From contig CALLMM010000033.1 of the NCBI GenBank assembly GCA_938005745.1, positions 28,677-92,676 of the forward strand: a DNA stretch of 64,000 nt, in the 5' to 3' direction. Below the pieces are notes generated by a model. It was not told the origin of the DNA. It did no database searches and worked only from the letters and a program-made list of their open reading frames with translations. Positions 19,248 through 29,671 of this stretch are shown here, one piece after another. A program made the translations under genes and the position numbers. Position 1 is the stretch's first letter. Each line of letters begins with the position of its first letter. The DNA is from an uncultured Chthonomonadales bacterium (GTDB taxonomy: Bacteria > Armatimonadota > Chthonomonadetes > Chthonomonadales > CAJBBX01).

Positions 19248-19896
19248 TGTGCGCAGCCTCACTCTCCGACGGCTTCTGTCCGGCTTCCTGCAGTCTGCGC
19301 CGGTCGTCCTCGTTCAGAAGCGATTTCGGCGCGCGCTGGCTCAACTGAAGCGCGCGAATATAGGCGGCGATCGCCCAGCGGTCCTCGTACTCCGGGACGC
19401 GGTAGACGGCGGGGTACATGGTTCCGAAGCCCCGGGTTATCACGTCAAAAAAGTGCCCGACCGGGATATTGCGCAGACGGTCCGAGTGGTAGCTGGCGGG
19501 GGGGCGTTTTTCGCTGAAGCCCCGCTGCGCGATCATGCCTTTGCCGTCTCCCACCCGACCGTGGCAGGGCGAGCAGGCGATATCGAAACGCTCGCGCCCC
19601 CGCTCCAGCATCTTCGCGGGGCTTTCGAACTTCGCGATGGCGGCGGCGGGGATCGTCTCGACCAGCTTGCCGTTGACCAGTCCCGTCGTGTAGGCTTCAT
19701 CGGTGTTCAACTGACCGAGCGCCACCGTATTGGCAACCTTCGGACGCGAAGCCTGTCTGTCCGGGAAGAAGTCGCTCTCCTGCAGCGGCTTGACCTTCGG
19801 TTGAATCCACATATCGGTGTGGCAGCCTGTCAGCAGGAGCAGCCCGGAGGCGACGGCTGCCGCTTTCAAGATCGTCGTGATGCGTTGGGATGCCAT
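19240..19896 (-). CDS. actE: Alternative complex III subunit ActE, mono-heme lipoprotein cytochrome c
   Basis: Periplasmic-face cytochrome c subunit. The N-terminus is a lipoprotein signal with ASGLLLLTGC (Cys near residue 25). One heme motif CSPCHGRVGDGKG lies near residue 110, with a Met ligand likely in the segment FGTMYPAVYRVPEYE. The C-terminal charged tail is short. 218 aa. Order actD-actE-actF is the family norm. Confidence 0.92.
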   Translation of the reverse strand: MASQRITTILKAAAVASGLLLLTGCHTDMWIQPKVKPLQESDFFPDRQASRPKVANTVALGQLNTDEAYTTGLVNGKLVETIPAAAIAKFESPAKMLERGRERFDIACSPCHGRVGDGKGMIAQRGFSEKRPPASYHSDRLRNIPVGHFFDVITRGFGTMYPAVYRVPEYEDRWAIAAYIRALQLSQRAPKSLLNEDDRRRLQEAGQKPSESEAAHNE

Positions 19897-19907
19897 CCTC
19901 TCTCCCT

Positions 19908-20486
19908 CTATTTCTCCACGTCGGATACGGCTGTCGGATGCAGCCCTTCCAGATAGCGGCGGGTCTCCACGCGGTCGAATTTCGGATCAGCCGCCTCGAT
20001 GCACAGAAAGAACTTATTCTGCGACGCCTTGTCGAAGTTGGGGGCGTTGAAGATCGGGTGATGCGGTCGGGGCAAGCCGTTGAGGGCGAGCATCCCGAAC
20101 GCCGCGCCAAAGGAGGCGAACAGGATCGTCAGTTCGTAGGTCGCCGGGAAGAACGAGGGGATGCTCATGAGCGGGCGTCCTCCCACGTTCATCGGGTAGT
20201 CAATCACGGTGGTGTAGATCTGCAGTCCGGCTCCGGTGAGCGCGCCGAGCACGCCGCCGAGGAAGGTGATCAGTCCTACCCGCCCCTCTTTGAACCCGAT
20301 GGCTTCCGGCATGCCATGGATCGGAAACGGGGAGTAGGCGTCTATCTTCCGATACCCGGCGGCGTAGGTCTGCTGCGCGGCATGGAGCAGGTCGTCGGCG
20401 TGATCGAACTCGGCAACCATTCCGTAGAGATTGGCGCGCGGCTGCGCCGACTCGGCTTCGTGAACATGTATCTCTTGCGTGGACAT
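19908..20486 (-). CDS. actD: Alternative complex III subunit ActD (DUF3341)
   Basis: DUF3341 family. The cytoplasmic N-terminal domain shows NLYGMVAEFDHADDLLHAA and YRKIDAYSPFPIHGMPEAI. Two membrane helices follow (VGLITFLGGVLGALTGAGLQ; LTILFASFGAAFGMLALNGL), then a C-terminal soluble part with FFLCIEAADPKFD. 192 aa. It lies 2 bases after actC and 11 bases before actE. Confidence 0.92.
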   Translation of the reverse strand: MSTQEIHVHEAESAQPRANLYGMVAEFDHADDLLHAAQQTYAAGYRKIDAYSPFPIHGMPEAIGFKEGRVGLITFLGGVLGALTGAGLQIYTTVIDYPMNVGGRPLMSIPSFFPATYELTILFASFGAAFGMLALNGLPRPHHPIFNAPNFDKASQNKFFLCIEAADPKFDRVETRRYLEGLHPTAVSDVEK

Positions 20487-20488
20487 GG

Positions 20489-21937
<1,449 letters not shown>

Positions 21938-21942
21938 CGTTC

Positions 21943-24900
21943 TTACTCCGTCGCAATCCTGGGATTCGGATTTCTCAGTTTCGCCAGATAGGTGGTTCGC
22001 GGGCGAGTGCCAAGCTCCTCGAGCAGTCCGTACATATGCGGCTGCCGGCGCAGCTTGCTGATCTCGCTGTTCGGATCGTTCAGGTCGCCAAAGTGGATGA
22101 CATTGGTCGGACAGGCGGACTGGCAGGCGGTGATCACCTCGCCGTCTTTAATCTCGCGGTTAGCCTTCTTGGCTGCGATGCGCGCCGCATTGATCCGCTG
22201 CACGCAGTAGGTGCACTTCTCCATCACGCCCCGCCCGCGCACCGTCACATTCGGGTTCGCCAGCAGCTTCTTGATCGGGATATCGTGGTGGTTGGCGTAG
22301 TTGAGGAAGTTGAACCGGCGCACCTTGTACGGGCAGTTATTGGAGCAGTAGCGCGTGCCCACGCAGCGATTGTAGACCATCTGATTCAGCCCTTCATGGC
22401 TGTGGACGGTCGCCGCCACGGGACAGACCGGCTCGCAGGGAGCCTGCTCGCAGTGCATGCAGGTAACCGGCTGCGGGGTCATCTGCGGGTTGTCCAGATC
22501 GGAACCGGTATAGTAGCGGTCAATGCGAATCCACTGCATGGCGCGCTGTCGTTTCACCTGATCCTTGCCGATGACCGGGATATTGTTCTCCGACTGGCAG
22601 GCGATCACGCAGGCGTTGCAGCCGATGCAGCTGTTGAGGTCAATCGCCATCGCCCATTTGTAAGCGCCCTTGCCCTCCCACTTGAACTCGTCGGGATTGT
22701 AGAGAGTAGCTTTGGTGTCCATGTGGGCGGAGTGACCGTGCTCGTGCTCCAGATGCGGGTCCTTGAGGAACTCCGCCAGCGTGCCTTCGCGAATGATGTC
22801 GCGTCCGCGCTCGGTCAGCACCTCATTGGTCTTGATGCTGTGATGATACTCCGTGCCGACAAGGTCGTGCTGACCGATCAGCTTCTTGATCTGCAGACCG
22901 TAGCCGAACCAGGGCGCGTCGCTGGTGCGAAGCGCATAGGCGTTGAAGCCGATCTCATTTCCGAAGCTGCCGGCGCGGGTGCGGCCGTAACCGAGCTGAA
23001 CGGTGACGGTGTCCTCGGGCTGACCGGGCAGGATCCAGACCGGAGCGACCACCGTGCGTCCCCGGTAGTTCAACTGCAGCCGGTCGCCTTTGGTCAGGTT
23101 GTTTTTAGCGGCGGTTTTGATGCTGACGATCGCCACATTGTCCCAGGTCAGCTTGGTCATGGGCTTGGGAAGCTCCTGCAGCCAGCCGTTGTTGGCGAAG
23201 CGTCCGTCCAGAATGGTCGGGTCGGGCTGGAACTGGATCGCCATCCCCTGCGGCGCGGGCGCGGGAGCCTGCGCCTGATAGTTCATGTTGACCTGTACGG
23301 CGGCATCCACCGGCAGAGCCGTGTTCGGCACCACTCCGTCATGCAGCACCTCTTTCCACCAGGCATCGAACTTTGCGGGAATGCGCTGCTGGCGGTAGCG
23401 CTGCAGCCAGGTCTGGCGCACCAGCTCGTAGCCGCCTTTCGGCAGGGGCGTGGTGATCGCCTCCAGCAGCTCGAGGGCGGAGCGTCCGTTGAAGAGCGGC
23501 TCGATCAACGGCTGAATGATCGAAGCCGTGCCGTCGTATGCCAGCGCATCGCCCCACGCCTCCAGGAAGTGCGCCTCGGGGACATGCCACTGACACAGCT
23601 CCGCCGTCTCGTCCTGATAGAAGCCCAGATGCACGGTGAAGTGCAGCAGGCTGCCGTCGGGGGCGGCGGCGCGGGCGAACTTATCGAGCGCCTCTTTGAA
23701 GTTGATGTCCGCGGGGGCATGGTAGACCGGGTTTCCGCCGAGGATCAGGAGCGTATCCGCCTGACCGGAGTTCAGCGCATCCGTTACCTCCCGCAGCGAG
23801 GCGGCGCTGTCCACGTAGCCGGGCTGATCGGGAGCCTTCTGCAGAACCGGCGCGGTGATCCGCACCGATTGACCGATGTTGCCCAGCGCCTGGTTGATCG
23901 CCAGCGCGAGCGCGTGAACCACCGGCGGCTGCGAGTCGCCCGCCACAACCAGCGTCGTTCCCTGCGGCGCGCTCTTCAGGTCGTTCACGATCTCGTCCAC
24001 GATACCGTTCCACTTCGCTTCGTCGAGGTTGGTCGGCGGCTGATAGGGGGCGGTCTGCACGCTGACGCCCAGTTTCTGCGCGACAGCGCGCGCCACGCCC
24101 TCGATGTCCGCCGGACGCAGCGACCAGCGATGATCGGCGACGAAGGAGGCGGGCGAAGGCGTCGTCTCGATAACGTAGAGCCGGTTCATCTTCTGCGCTC
24201 CTTCGCGCACCTTGCGCTTCTCCGCAAAGTCGCGCGCGTAACGGACGCTGCCCGGCAGGTCGGTGAGGAAGTTGCAGTCCAGCGACAGGATGATGTCGGC
24301 TTTCGAAAAGTCGTAGTAGACGTTGGCATCCTTACCGAGCGCCATCTTCACGCCCGCATGGACATTGTCGCGCGCCAGCGGTTCAAACTGCCGCCACTTC
24401 GCCTGCGGGAATTCACGCTGAATCTTCGCCATCATCGCGGCGAGGGTGGGCGAGGAGACGCTCTCCGTCAGGATCCATAGCCCCGCTCCCTGCCGCTCTT
24501 TCAGCTTCGCCATGCGCGGGCGCGCCTGCGCCAGGAAGGCGTCCCAGTAGTCCATCTCCCCCTTGTTGACCAGGTTCTGCGAGCGGTCCGGGTCGTAGAG
24601 GTGATAGATGGAAGCCAGCGAGAAGATGTCCACGGAGCCGGGGTTCGCCGGATGGTTACGGTTGCCGGGGAGCGCGGCGGGACTTGCCGGGTGCTTCGGG
24701 TTGCCTTCGATCTTTGTCGGGCGTCCCTCGTGGCTCTCGACCAGCAGCCCGGTCGCATAGCCGCCGCGCGTGCAGGCGGTGGCATACCAGAGGGGGATGC
24801 CCTGCACCATCTCTTCCGGGGCGGTGACGTAGGGGACGATCTTCTCCTGCGGCAGATAGCGGCATCCGGTCATACCCGCCAGCGCCAGCGACAGTCCGAC

Positions 24901-25098
24901 CAGCTTCACGAAGTCGCGGCGGTCCAGCTGCGCGTTGAACGGACGGGCGTGCTGAGGAAACTCGTTCTCCAGAAACTCCTGGAACTCTTTCGTTTCGGCA
25001 ACTTCCTCCAGGCTGCGCCAGTATCGCGGTCCTCTGGCTTCGGCTAAGCGCTGGCGGATTGCCGCCAGATCAAGGATGTGCTTTTTCTCTTCGTTCAT
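21943..25098 (-). CDS. actB: Alternative complex III subunit ActB (molybdopterin-like plus Fe-S protein)
   Basis: 1051 aa fusion of a molybdopterin-oxidoreductase-like domain without cofactor (about 30-750) and a ferredoxin domain (about 760-1010). The N-terminus has a twin-arginine type signal, LDRRDFVKLVGLSLALAGMTGC, whose Cys could also be lipidated. Four Fe-S cysteine groups are visible: CIGCNACVIAC, CMHCEQAPCEPVCP, CVGTRYCSNNCP and CTYCVQR with a later ACQSACP. This matches three [4Fe-4S] and one [3Fe-4S] cluster in characterised complexes. It lies 57 bases after actA. Confidence 0.94.
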   Translation of the reverse strand: MNEEKKHILDLAAIRQRLAEARGPRYWRSLEEVAETKEFQEFLENEFPQHARPFNAQLDRRDFVKLVGLSLALAGMTGCRYLPQEKIVPYVTAPEEMVQGIPLWYATACTRGGYATGLLVESHEGRPTKIEGNPKHPASPAALPGNRNHPANPGSVDIFSLASIYHLYDPDRSQNLVNKGEMDYWDAFLAQARPRMAKLKERQGAGLWILTESVSSPTLAAMMAKIQREFPQAKWRQFEPLARDNVHAGVKMALGKDANVYYDFSKADIILSLDCNFLTDLPGSVRYARDFAEKRKVREGAQKMNRLYVIETTPSPASFVADHRWSLRPADIEGVARAVAQKLGVSVQTAPYQPPTNLDEAKWNGIVDEIVNDLKSAPQGTTLVVAGDSQPPVVHALALAINQALGNIGQSVRITAPVLQKAPDQPGYVDSAASLREVTDALNSGQADTLLILGGNPVYHAPADINFKEALDKFARAAAPDGSLLHFTVHLGFYQDETAELCQWHVPEAHFLEAWGDALAYDGTASIIQPLIEPLFNGRSALELLEAITTPLPKGGYELVRQTWLQRYRQQRIPAKFDAWWKEVLHDGVVPNTALPVDAAVQVNMNYQAQAPAPAPQGMAIQFQPDPTILDGRFANNGWLQELPKPMTKLTWDNVAIVSIKTAAKNNLTKGDRLQLNYRGRTVVAPVWILPGQPEDTVTVQLGYGRTRAGSFGNEIGFNAYALRTSDAPWFGYGLQIKKLIGQHDLVGTEYHHSIKTNEVLTERGRDIIREGTLAEFLKDPHLEHEHGHSAHMDTKATLYNPDEFKWEGKGAYKWAMAIDLNSCIGCNACVIACQSENNIPVIGKDQVKRQRAMQWIRIDRYYTGSDLDNPQMTPQPVTCMHCEQAPCEPVCPVAATVHSHEGLNQMVYNRCVGTRYCSNNCPYKVRRFNFLNYANHHDIPIKKLLANPNVTVRGRGVMEKCTYCVQRINAARIAAKKANREIKDGEVITACQSACPTNVIHFGDLNDPNSEISKLRRQPHMYGLLEELGTRPRTTYLAKLRNPNPRIATE

Positions 25099-25155
25099 AG
25101 TCTGGCTACCTGGCAGAGGAGGCGCTGACGCGCCTCTCTGCGCCTGAGGACCTCC

Positions 25156-25911
25156 TTAGCGGTGACAGATCCAGCAGTCGTCGAGTTGCTTGACCTTGAT
25201 GTTGTACTTCTCCACCAGCTTGCGTCCCTCTTCAATCATGGCGGCGGAACGGTTGGGCGCGTTGCCCCGCAGAAGCGCGACCTCTTCGCGGGTAATGCCC
25301 TTATCCGAGACGATCTTCTGGTCGGGGATGACCGGCGCGTTGGTCTGGTACTTGGCGTAGAGGTTGAAGACCTCTTCCTTCGGGCGGATGTAGTTCTCCG
25401 GGTTGCGATGGCACTGCAGACACCAGGACATATGGAACGGCTGCGCCTTGTAGGTCATGTTCATGTTCTGAACCGGTCCATGGCAGATGTTGCAGCTGAT
25501 CCCCTTCTGCACATGGATGCTGTGATTGAAGTAGACGTAGTCCGGCACCTTGTTCAGGAGGTTCCACTTGAGGGGCGCGCCGGTCGCAAAGCTCTGACGC
25601 ACCGGCTCCAGCAGCGGGCTGTTCGTCCAGATCTGCGAGTGGCAGGTCATACAGGTCTGCGTCGGCGGAACGCCGGCGTATGCCGACTTCTCGACCGAGG
25701 TGTGGCAGAAGCGGCAGTCGATCCCCAGTTCATAGGCATGATGGTTATGGCTGAAGAAGACGGGCTGATCTACCGCGATGTTCACCTTCGTGTTGTAGGG
25801 CGAACGGGTGATCTGGGATGCCGCCAGCAGCACCACGAAAGGCAGAGCAATCGAACAGAGCAGACTTGCGCGGGCGATCGTGTTGGTTGCCGGTCCAAAG
25901 AGTTGAGCCAT
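25156..25911 (-). CDS. actA: Alternative complex III subunit ActA, pentaheme cytochrome c
   Basis: Membrane-anchored multiheme cytochrome of alternative complex III. Five CxxCH motifs are visible: CRFCH, CMTCH, CNICH, CLQCH and, at the very end, CWICH. A single helix (ASLLCSIALPFVVLLAASQI) lies near residues 15-35. I chose ATG 25911 (MAQLFGPATNTIARA) with GGAG seven bases upstream; the frame remains open to 25968 but has no ribosome site there. 251 aa. It follows the ctaA-ctaB fusion after 135 bases. Confidence 0.93.
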   Translation of the reverse strand: MAQLFGPATNTIARASLLCSIALPFVVLLAASQITRSPYNTKVNIAVDQPVFFSHNHHAYELGIDCRFCHTSVEKSAYAGVPPTQTCMTCHSQIWTNSPLLEPVRQSFATGAPLKWNLLNKVPDYVYFNHSIHVQKGISCNICHGPVQNMNMTYKAQPFHMSWCLQCHRNPENYIRPKEEVFNLYAKYQTNAPVIPDQKIVSDKGITREEVALLRGNAPNRSAAMIEEGRKLVEKYNIKVKQLDDCWICHR

Positions 25912-26046
25912 AGAGTCGCTCCAGCTTTCTTGAAGACTTCCGCCTGTCGCGCCCGTCATAACGGGCACGGGCGAGTGATAGTGTACTATTGCCTGCGTCC
26001 GCCGGGCGCAAAAAACCCCCCGACTTCAGACGCGCCGGATAACGGA

Positions 26047-27885
26047 TCAGAATTTGATGGCGCGATCCACCGCCATGATCAAAAACAGCAGCGCCAGATA
26101 CGCCATCGAGTAGTGGAACAGCACGCTCGCCTGCCGCCGCTCCGGTCGCTGATAGAGCTGAACGCTTCGCAGCAGCAGCGCGGCGTTCAGCAGCACTGCG
26201 CCCACGAAGTAGATCCAGCCGACCTCGCGCTGGAAGAGAGGCAGCACCGAGATAATGACCGTCAGAACCGCATAGCAGGCGATCTGGATCACGGTAACCC
26301 GTTCGCCCAGCACGACCGGCAGCATCGGAATGCCTGCCTTCGCGTAGTCCTCTTTGATCAGCAGCGCCAGCGCCCAGAAGTGCACCGGCGTCCAGAAAAA
26401 GATCAGCGCAAAGAGCACCCATGCCAGCGGGCTGAGGCTGTTGGTAACCGCCGCCCAACCGACCAGGGGCGGAAAGGCGCCCGCAGCCCCGCCGATCACA
26501 ATGTTATGCCAGGTCGTTCGCTTCAGCGCGAGGGTGTAGATGATCACGTAGAAAAGCAGTCCCGACAACGCCATCATCGCCGACAGGACGTTGGCGACGC
26601 CGGCAAGCAGGAGGAAGGAGCCGACCGCCAGCGTCAGTCCGAACAGCAGCGCGTTTTGGGAGGAGATCGTCTGCGTGACGGTGGGACGCTTGGAAGTGCG
26701 CGCCATCCGCACGTCTATATCCCGATCTATCACCATATTGATGGCGTTCGCCGCCCCTGCCGCCATATAGCCGCCCGCCGCCACCGCCAGCAGCAGCCAC
26801 AGCCCGGGCCAGCCGCCCTTCGCAATGAACATCGCCGCAAGCGCGGTGAAGAGCAGCAGGCTGATGACGCGCGGCTTGGTCAGGGCGACATAGTCTCTCC
26901 AGGTGACGCGCCCGGCTCCCAGAAGGGGAGAGGGCGCGCCTCGCAGTCCGTCGGTCTCGCGGGCGTCTCTTCGGGGCGCGCCCTCCGCCAGCGCATTGGC
27001 GGAGAGCATGACCATGCTGATCCAGAGCAGGTCTGCCAGCAGCAGATGCGAAAGCTGCATGTAGATCGGAGCCTTGAGCCAGACGTTCATGAAGCCGTGC
27101 CCGATCTGCACAAAGTAGAGCGTCCCGATGCAGCCCGCCCAGTAGCGCACCTGCGCCCCCGGACGGGAGTGGCTGACCAGCCCGGCGACCAGCGCGAGAT
27201 AGAGACCGACCGCGATGGCGATAAAGGGATGGAACAGGCGCAGGCGGTAGAGGAAGTGCGAATCTCCCGCCAGACCGCGCTCGATCGCTTCGACGGTATT
27301 TTTCACCGGGAAGAGCGTGTCGCCGAGCGCGGTGACGGCTCCGCTCATCCCCACAAAGATCATCGCGAGGATGCCCAGCCCCAGCGCCCAGGCGATCGGT
27401 CCCTGTCCCTTCAGGCGGATCGGAGACGCGCCGCTCGACCAGTGCGCGGTCAGGGCAAGCGCCCCCAGTAGCAGGAAGGTGTTCGCCAGGTGCAGCGCCA
27501 TCGCCACCGCGCGTTCGGCGGAGGAGTTGTGCGCTACCAGTTCAAAGAGCACCAGACCGGCTCCGAGCAGCGCCTCCAGCAGCGTGAAGAGCAGTGAATA
27601 GAGCGCGCCTTTGCGAACGATATGCCCGGAGGGATAGGCGCGAAACGCCCAGTAGACCAGACCGAGCACCAGCAGCAGCACCAGTCCGCTCGACAGCCGG
27701 TGCGAAAACTCGATCAGCAGCGCAACATCTTTGGGTGTCGGGATCACCTTCCCGTCACACAGGGGCCAGTGACTGCCGCATCCTGCGCCCGAGCCGGTGG
27801 CGCGAACATACGCGCCCCAGAGGATCACCAGGAGGTTGTAGATCAGCACTCCCCACGCAAACAGAGCAAACCGGGACCTGCTCAT
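26047..27885 (-). CDS. Fused heme A synthase (CtaA/COX15) - protoheme IX farnesyltransferase (CtaB)
   Basis: One 612 aa membrane protein carrying both steps from heme B to heme A. Residues 1-290 are CtaA-like: [20 protein letters not shown], His in [30 protein letters not shown] and [11 protein letters not shown]. After a linker with GAPRRDARE, residues 325-612 are CtaB (UbiA family): [38 protein letters not shown] with the prenyl-diphosphate Asp motif, and [17 protein letters not shown]. It is the first gene of the respiratory block and supplies heme A to CtaD. Thermus is known to fuse these activities too. Confidence 0.92.
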   Translation of the reverse strand: MSRSRFALFAWGVLIYNLLVILWGAYVRATGSGAGCGSHWPLCDGKVIPTPKDVALLIEFSHRLSSGLVLLLVLGLVYWAFRAYPSGHIVRKGALYSLLFTLLEALLGAGLVLFELVAHNSSAERAVAMALHLANTFLLLGALALTAHWSSGASPIRLKGQGPIAWALGLGILAMIFVGMSGAVTALGDTLFPVKNTVEAIERGLAGDSHFLYRLRLFHPFIAIAVGLYLALVAGLVSHSRPGAQVRYWAGCIGTLYFVQIGHGFMNVWLKAPIYMQLSHLLLADLLWISMVMLSANALAEGAPRRDARETDGLRGAPSPLLGAGRVTWRDYVALTKPRVISLLLFTALAAMFIAKGGWPGLWLLLAVAAGGYMAAGAANAINMVIDRDIDVRMARTSKRPTVTQTISSQNALLFGLTLAVGSFLLLAGVANVLSAMMALSGLLFYVIIYTLALKRTTWHNIVIGGAAGAFPPLVGWAAVTNSLSPLAWVLFALIFFWTPVHFWALALLIKEDYAKAGIPMLPVVLGERVTVIQIACYAVLTVIISVLPLFQREVGWIYFVGAVLLNAALLLRSVQLYQRPERRQASVLFHYSMAYLALLFLIMAVDRAIKF

Positions 27886-28045
27886 TTAGGAAATCATCTC
27901 CCCGGACGCCGGAGCGCGTCCGAACGGAAACCGCAGTCGGTCAAAATCTGTGAATTGTGCCTTATTTCACGAAGTCGCGTAAATTTTTTTCCTGCCACCG
28001 TCATTGTAGCGGAAGGAGAAAAGGGTTATCAGCGAGGACTGTGTC

Positions 28046-28074
28046 ATCATACACCATTTCTTAGCGTGAGTCAA
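28046..28074 (-). promoter_or_regulatory. Promoter of the ctaAB-act-cta block
   Basis: Minus strand TTGACT (28069-28074), 17-base spacer, TATGAT (28046-28051). The AT-rich stretch 28075-28102, unusual in this GC-rich DNA, sits where an UP element would lie. No other comparable promoter was seen inside the 15 kb block. Confidence 0.72.
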
Positions 28075-28193
28075 TACCGTTTTATTAAGATTTTTTAATC
28101 TTCCAATGGTTGTAGTTGACAGCATTTGTCGCTTAATCGCACTCCCCGTAACGATGCCGCCCGTCCTCTTCTCTCTGCGGATGCCGCGCAGGG

Positions 28194-28199
28194 TATAAT
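28194..28199 (+). promoter_or_regulatory. -10 box for ndk
   Basis: TATAAT 47 bases before the ndk ATG; no convincing -35 partner. Confidence 0.55.
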
Positions 28200-28245
28200 G
28201 GCAGGGGCTTTGCCCGATAAGCCATCTCATAATGGAGGAGCCAGT

Positions 28246-28659
28246 ATGGAGCGAACATTTGTTATGGTGAAACCCGACGGCGTGGAGCGTCGTCTGGTGG
28301 GAGAGATAATTCGACGTTTTGAGAACCGCGGTCTGCGGCTGGTGGGCTTGAAGCTGCTGCAGCCCGGCCGCGCGCTGGCGGAGAAGCACTACGCCGTCCA
28401 TCGCGAAAAGCCCTTCTTTCAGGAACTCGTGGATTTTATCACGGGAGGTCCGGTCGTGGCGATGGTCTGGGAGGGAAATCAGGCGATTCTGCTGGTGCGA
28501 AACATGATGGGCGCGCTCAAGCCGGAGAACGCGCAGCCCGGCACGATCCGCGGAGACTACACCACCGATATTCAGACCAATCTGGTGCACGGTTCTGACG
28601 CCCCGGAGACCGCGCAGAGCGAGATCGCGCTCTGGTTTAAGCCGGAAGAGCTGCTCTGA
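28246..28659 (+). CDS. ndk: Nucleoside diphosphate kinase
   Basis: Transfers gamma-phosphate among nucleotides through a phosphohistidine. The N-terminus [20 protein letters not shown] is canonical; the active His is in [16 protein letters not shown] near residue 116. 137 aa, the family norm. The true start is ATG 28246, behind GGAGGAG; the frame is open further upstream but there it covers the promoter. A hairpin follows the stop. Confidence 0.96.
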   Translation: MERTFVMVKPDGVERRLVGEIIRRFENRGLRLVGLKLLQPGRALAEKHYAVHREKPFFQELVDFITGGPVVAMVWEGNQAILLVRNMMGALKPENAQPGTIRGDYTTDIQTNLVHGSDAPETAQSEIALWFKPEELL

Positions 28660-28681
28660 CCGGCGGCACAAAGAGGCATCC

Positions 28682-28727
28682 GGCGCGGCGGCGGGTCTCT
28701 GCCCGATCGCCCGCCGCGCCTCTTCTC
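28682..28727 (+). terminator. Probable terminator of ndk
   Basis: GGCGCGGCGG (28682-28691) pairs with CCGCCGCGCC (28711-28720), followed by TCTTCTC. Strong stem, weak T tract. Confidence 0.55.
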
Positions 28728-28755
28728 ATATCAGGGTCGCTCACAGGAGGGGGGC

Positions 28756-29496
28756 ATGCAGCCTCTGGATCGGGATTCGCTGCGCAGGCTGCGCCAGGCG
28801 CGGCAGCAGATCGGCGTCGGGGTCGCCCTGGAGCAGGCGCAGATGGACGCACTGCTGGCGGAGTGGACGCCGCTGGCGCAGCCGGATGAGAAAGATATGT
28901 CGGAGTTCTTTGGCGTCGCGCTGCCCGACGGCTCGCTGACCGGCGTCTCGGGACCGCGCTGGATTTTTCACCTGTTCGGTCTGCTGCATCGCGCTGCGCA
29001 TGTCGGTTTGACGTCTCCCGGCGGTCTGGTGCTTCTGCAGCGACGCGCCGCGACCAAGATGGACTGGCCCAACGCCTGGGATATGGCGGCGGCGGGGCAT
29101 GTCCCGCTCTATCCCAACGGAAGGGAGATGCGCTTTGAGGAGGGCGCAAAGAAGGAGATCGAGGAGGAGCTGGGGCTGGCGTCGCTGGAGCTGGGCGAGC
29201 TGCTGCAGGAGGGGCAGCTCTGCCCAATCGGCGCGCCCTACTACAGCTTCGACATGGATGAGACCCGCAACCCGCCCTTCTATAACGCCGAGGTCCGGCA
29301 GGTGTTCGGCGCGACCCTCAATGAGGCGGGCATGTCGCGCCTGCGCCCGGACTACGAGGAGCTTTCCGGCCTCTACTTCTGCACGGTGGAGAACGCCTGG
29401 GGCATTCTGACGCAGCAGAGCGCGGCGACGGGGCTGCTCTACTCGCTGCCGCGCTATCTGGACTGGCTCGTGAAGAAGGATTTTCGCATCCTGTAG
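28756..29496 (+). CDS. Nudix hydrolase-like protein
   Basis: 246 aa. The central part is a Nudix fold: GLVLLQRRAATKMDWPNAWD is the region before the box, and FEEGAKKEIEEELGL is the box, with the usual Arg of REUxEExGU changed to Lys. The N-terminal 90 residues and the end (YSLPRYLDWLVKKDFRIL) are not family-typical. Possible pyrophosphohydrolase; an isomerase of the IPP type is a weaker alternative. Start behind GGAGGGGGGC. It sits alone between ndk and the monooxygenase-like pair. Confidence 0.75.
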   Translation: MQPLDRDSLRRLRQARQQIGVGVALEQAQMDALLAEWTPLAQPDEKDMSEFFGVALPDGSLTGVSGPRWIFHLFGLLHRAAHVGLTSPGGLVLLQRRAATKMDWPNAWDMAAAGHVPLYPNGREMRFEEGAKKEIEEELGLASLELGELLQEGQLCPIGAPYYSFDMDETRNPPFYNAEVRQVFGATLNEAGMSRLRPDYEELSGLYFCTVENAWGILTQQSAATGLLYSLPRYLDWLVKKDFRIL

Positions 29497-29671
29497 CCGG
29501 GAATGGCGCCCGCCGGCGTCTGCCTTTTGTGAAAAAGGCTGAACCGAAAACTATTTTCTCCGTCTAAATATCTGCGTTTTCCTGTAGTATGAATCAAGGG
29601 CAGCCTGCAGAGAGGCAGTCTTCTCACCGCTCCGCATTTGCTGCGAACCTGTTCAGGAAGGAGGGGATAAG

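Larger units (their letters stand above)
27886..28245. other. Divergent regulatory region between the respiratory block and ndk
   Basis: 360 bases without a gene. It holds the minus promoter of the respiratory block (28046-28074) and an AT-rich element at 28082-28102 (AAGATT/AATCTT inverted arms) just behind its -35 box. A second minus -10-like box (TACAAT, 28003-28008) and a leader hairpin CGGACGC/GCGTCCG at 27903-27922 are also present. A TATAAT box for ndk lies at 28194-28199. The respiratory leader would be about 150 bases. Confidence 0.7.

Noticed and set aside
26015..26045. GGGGGGTTTTTTG on the minus strand after the ctaA-ctaB stop, a possible terminator
   Set aside because: No stable stem directly before the T run; actA follows in the same direction and would be cut off.
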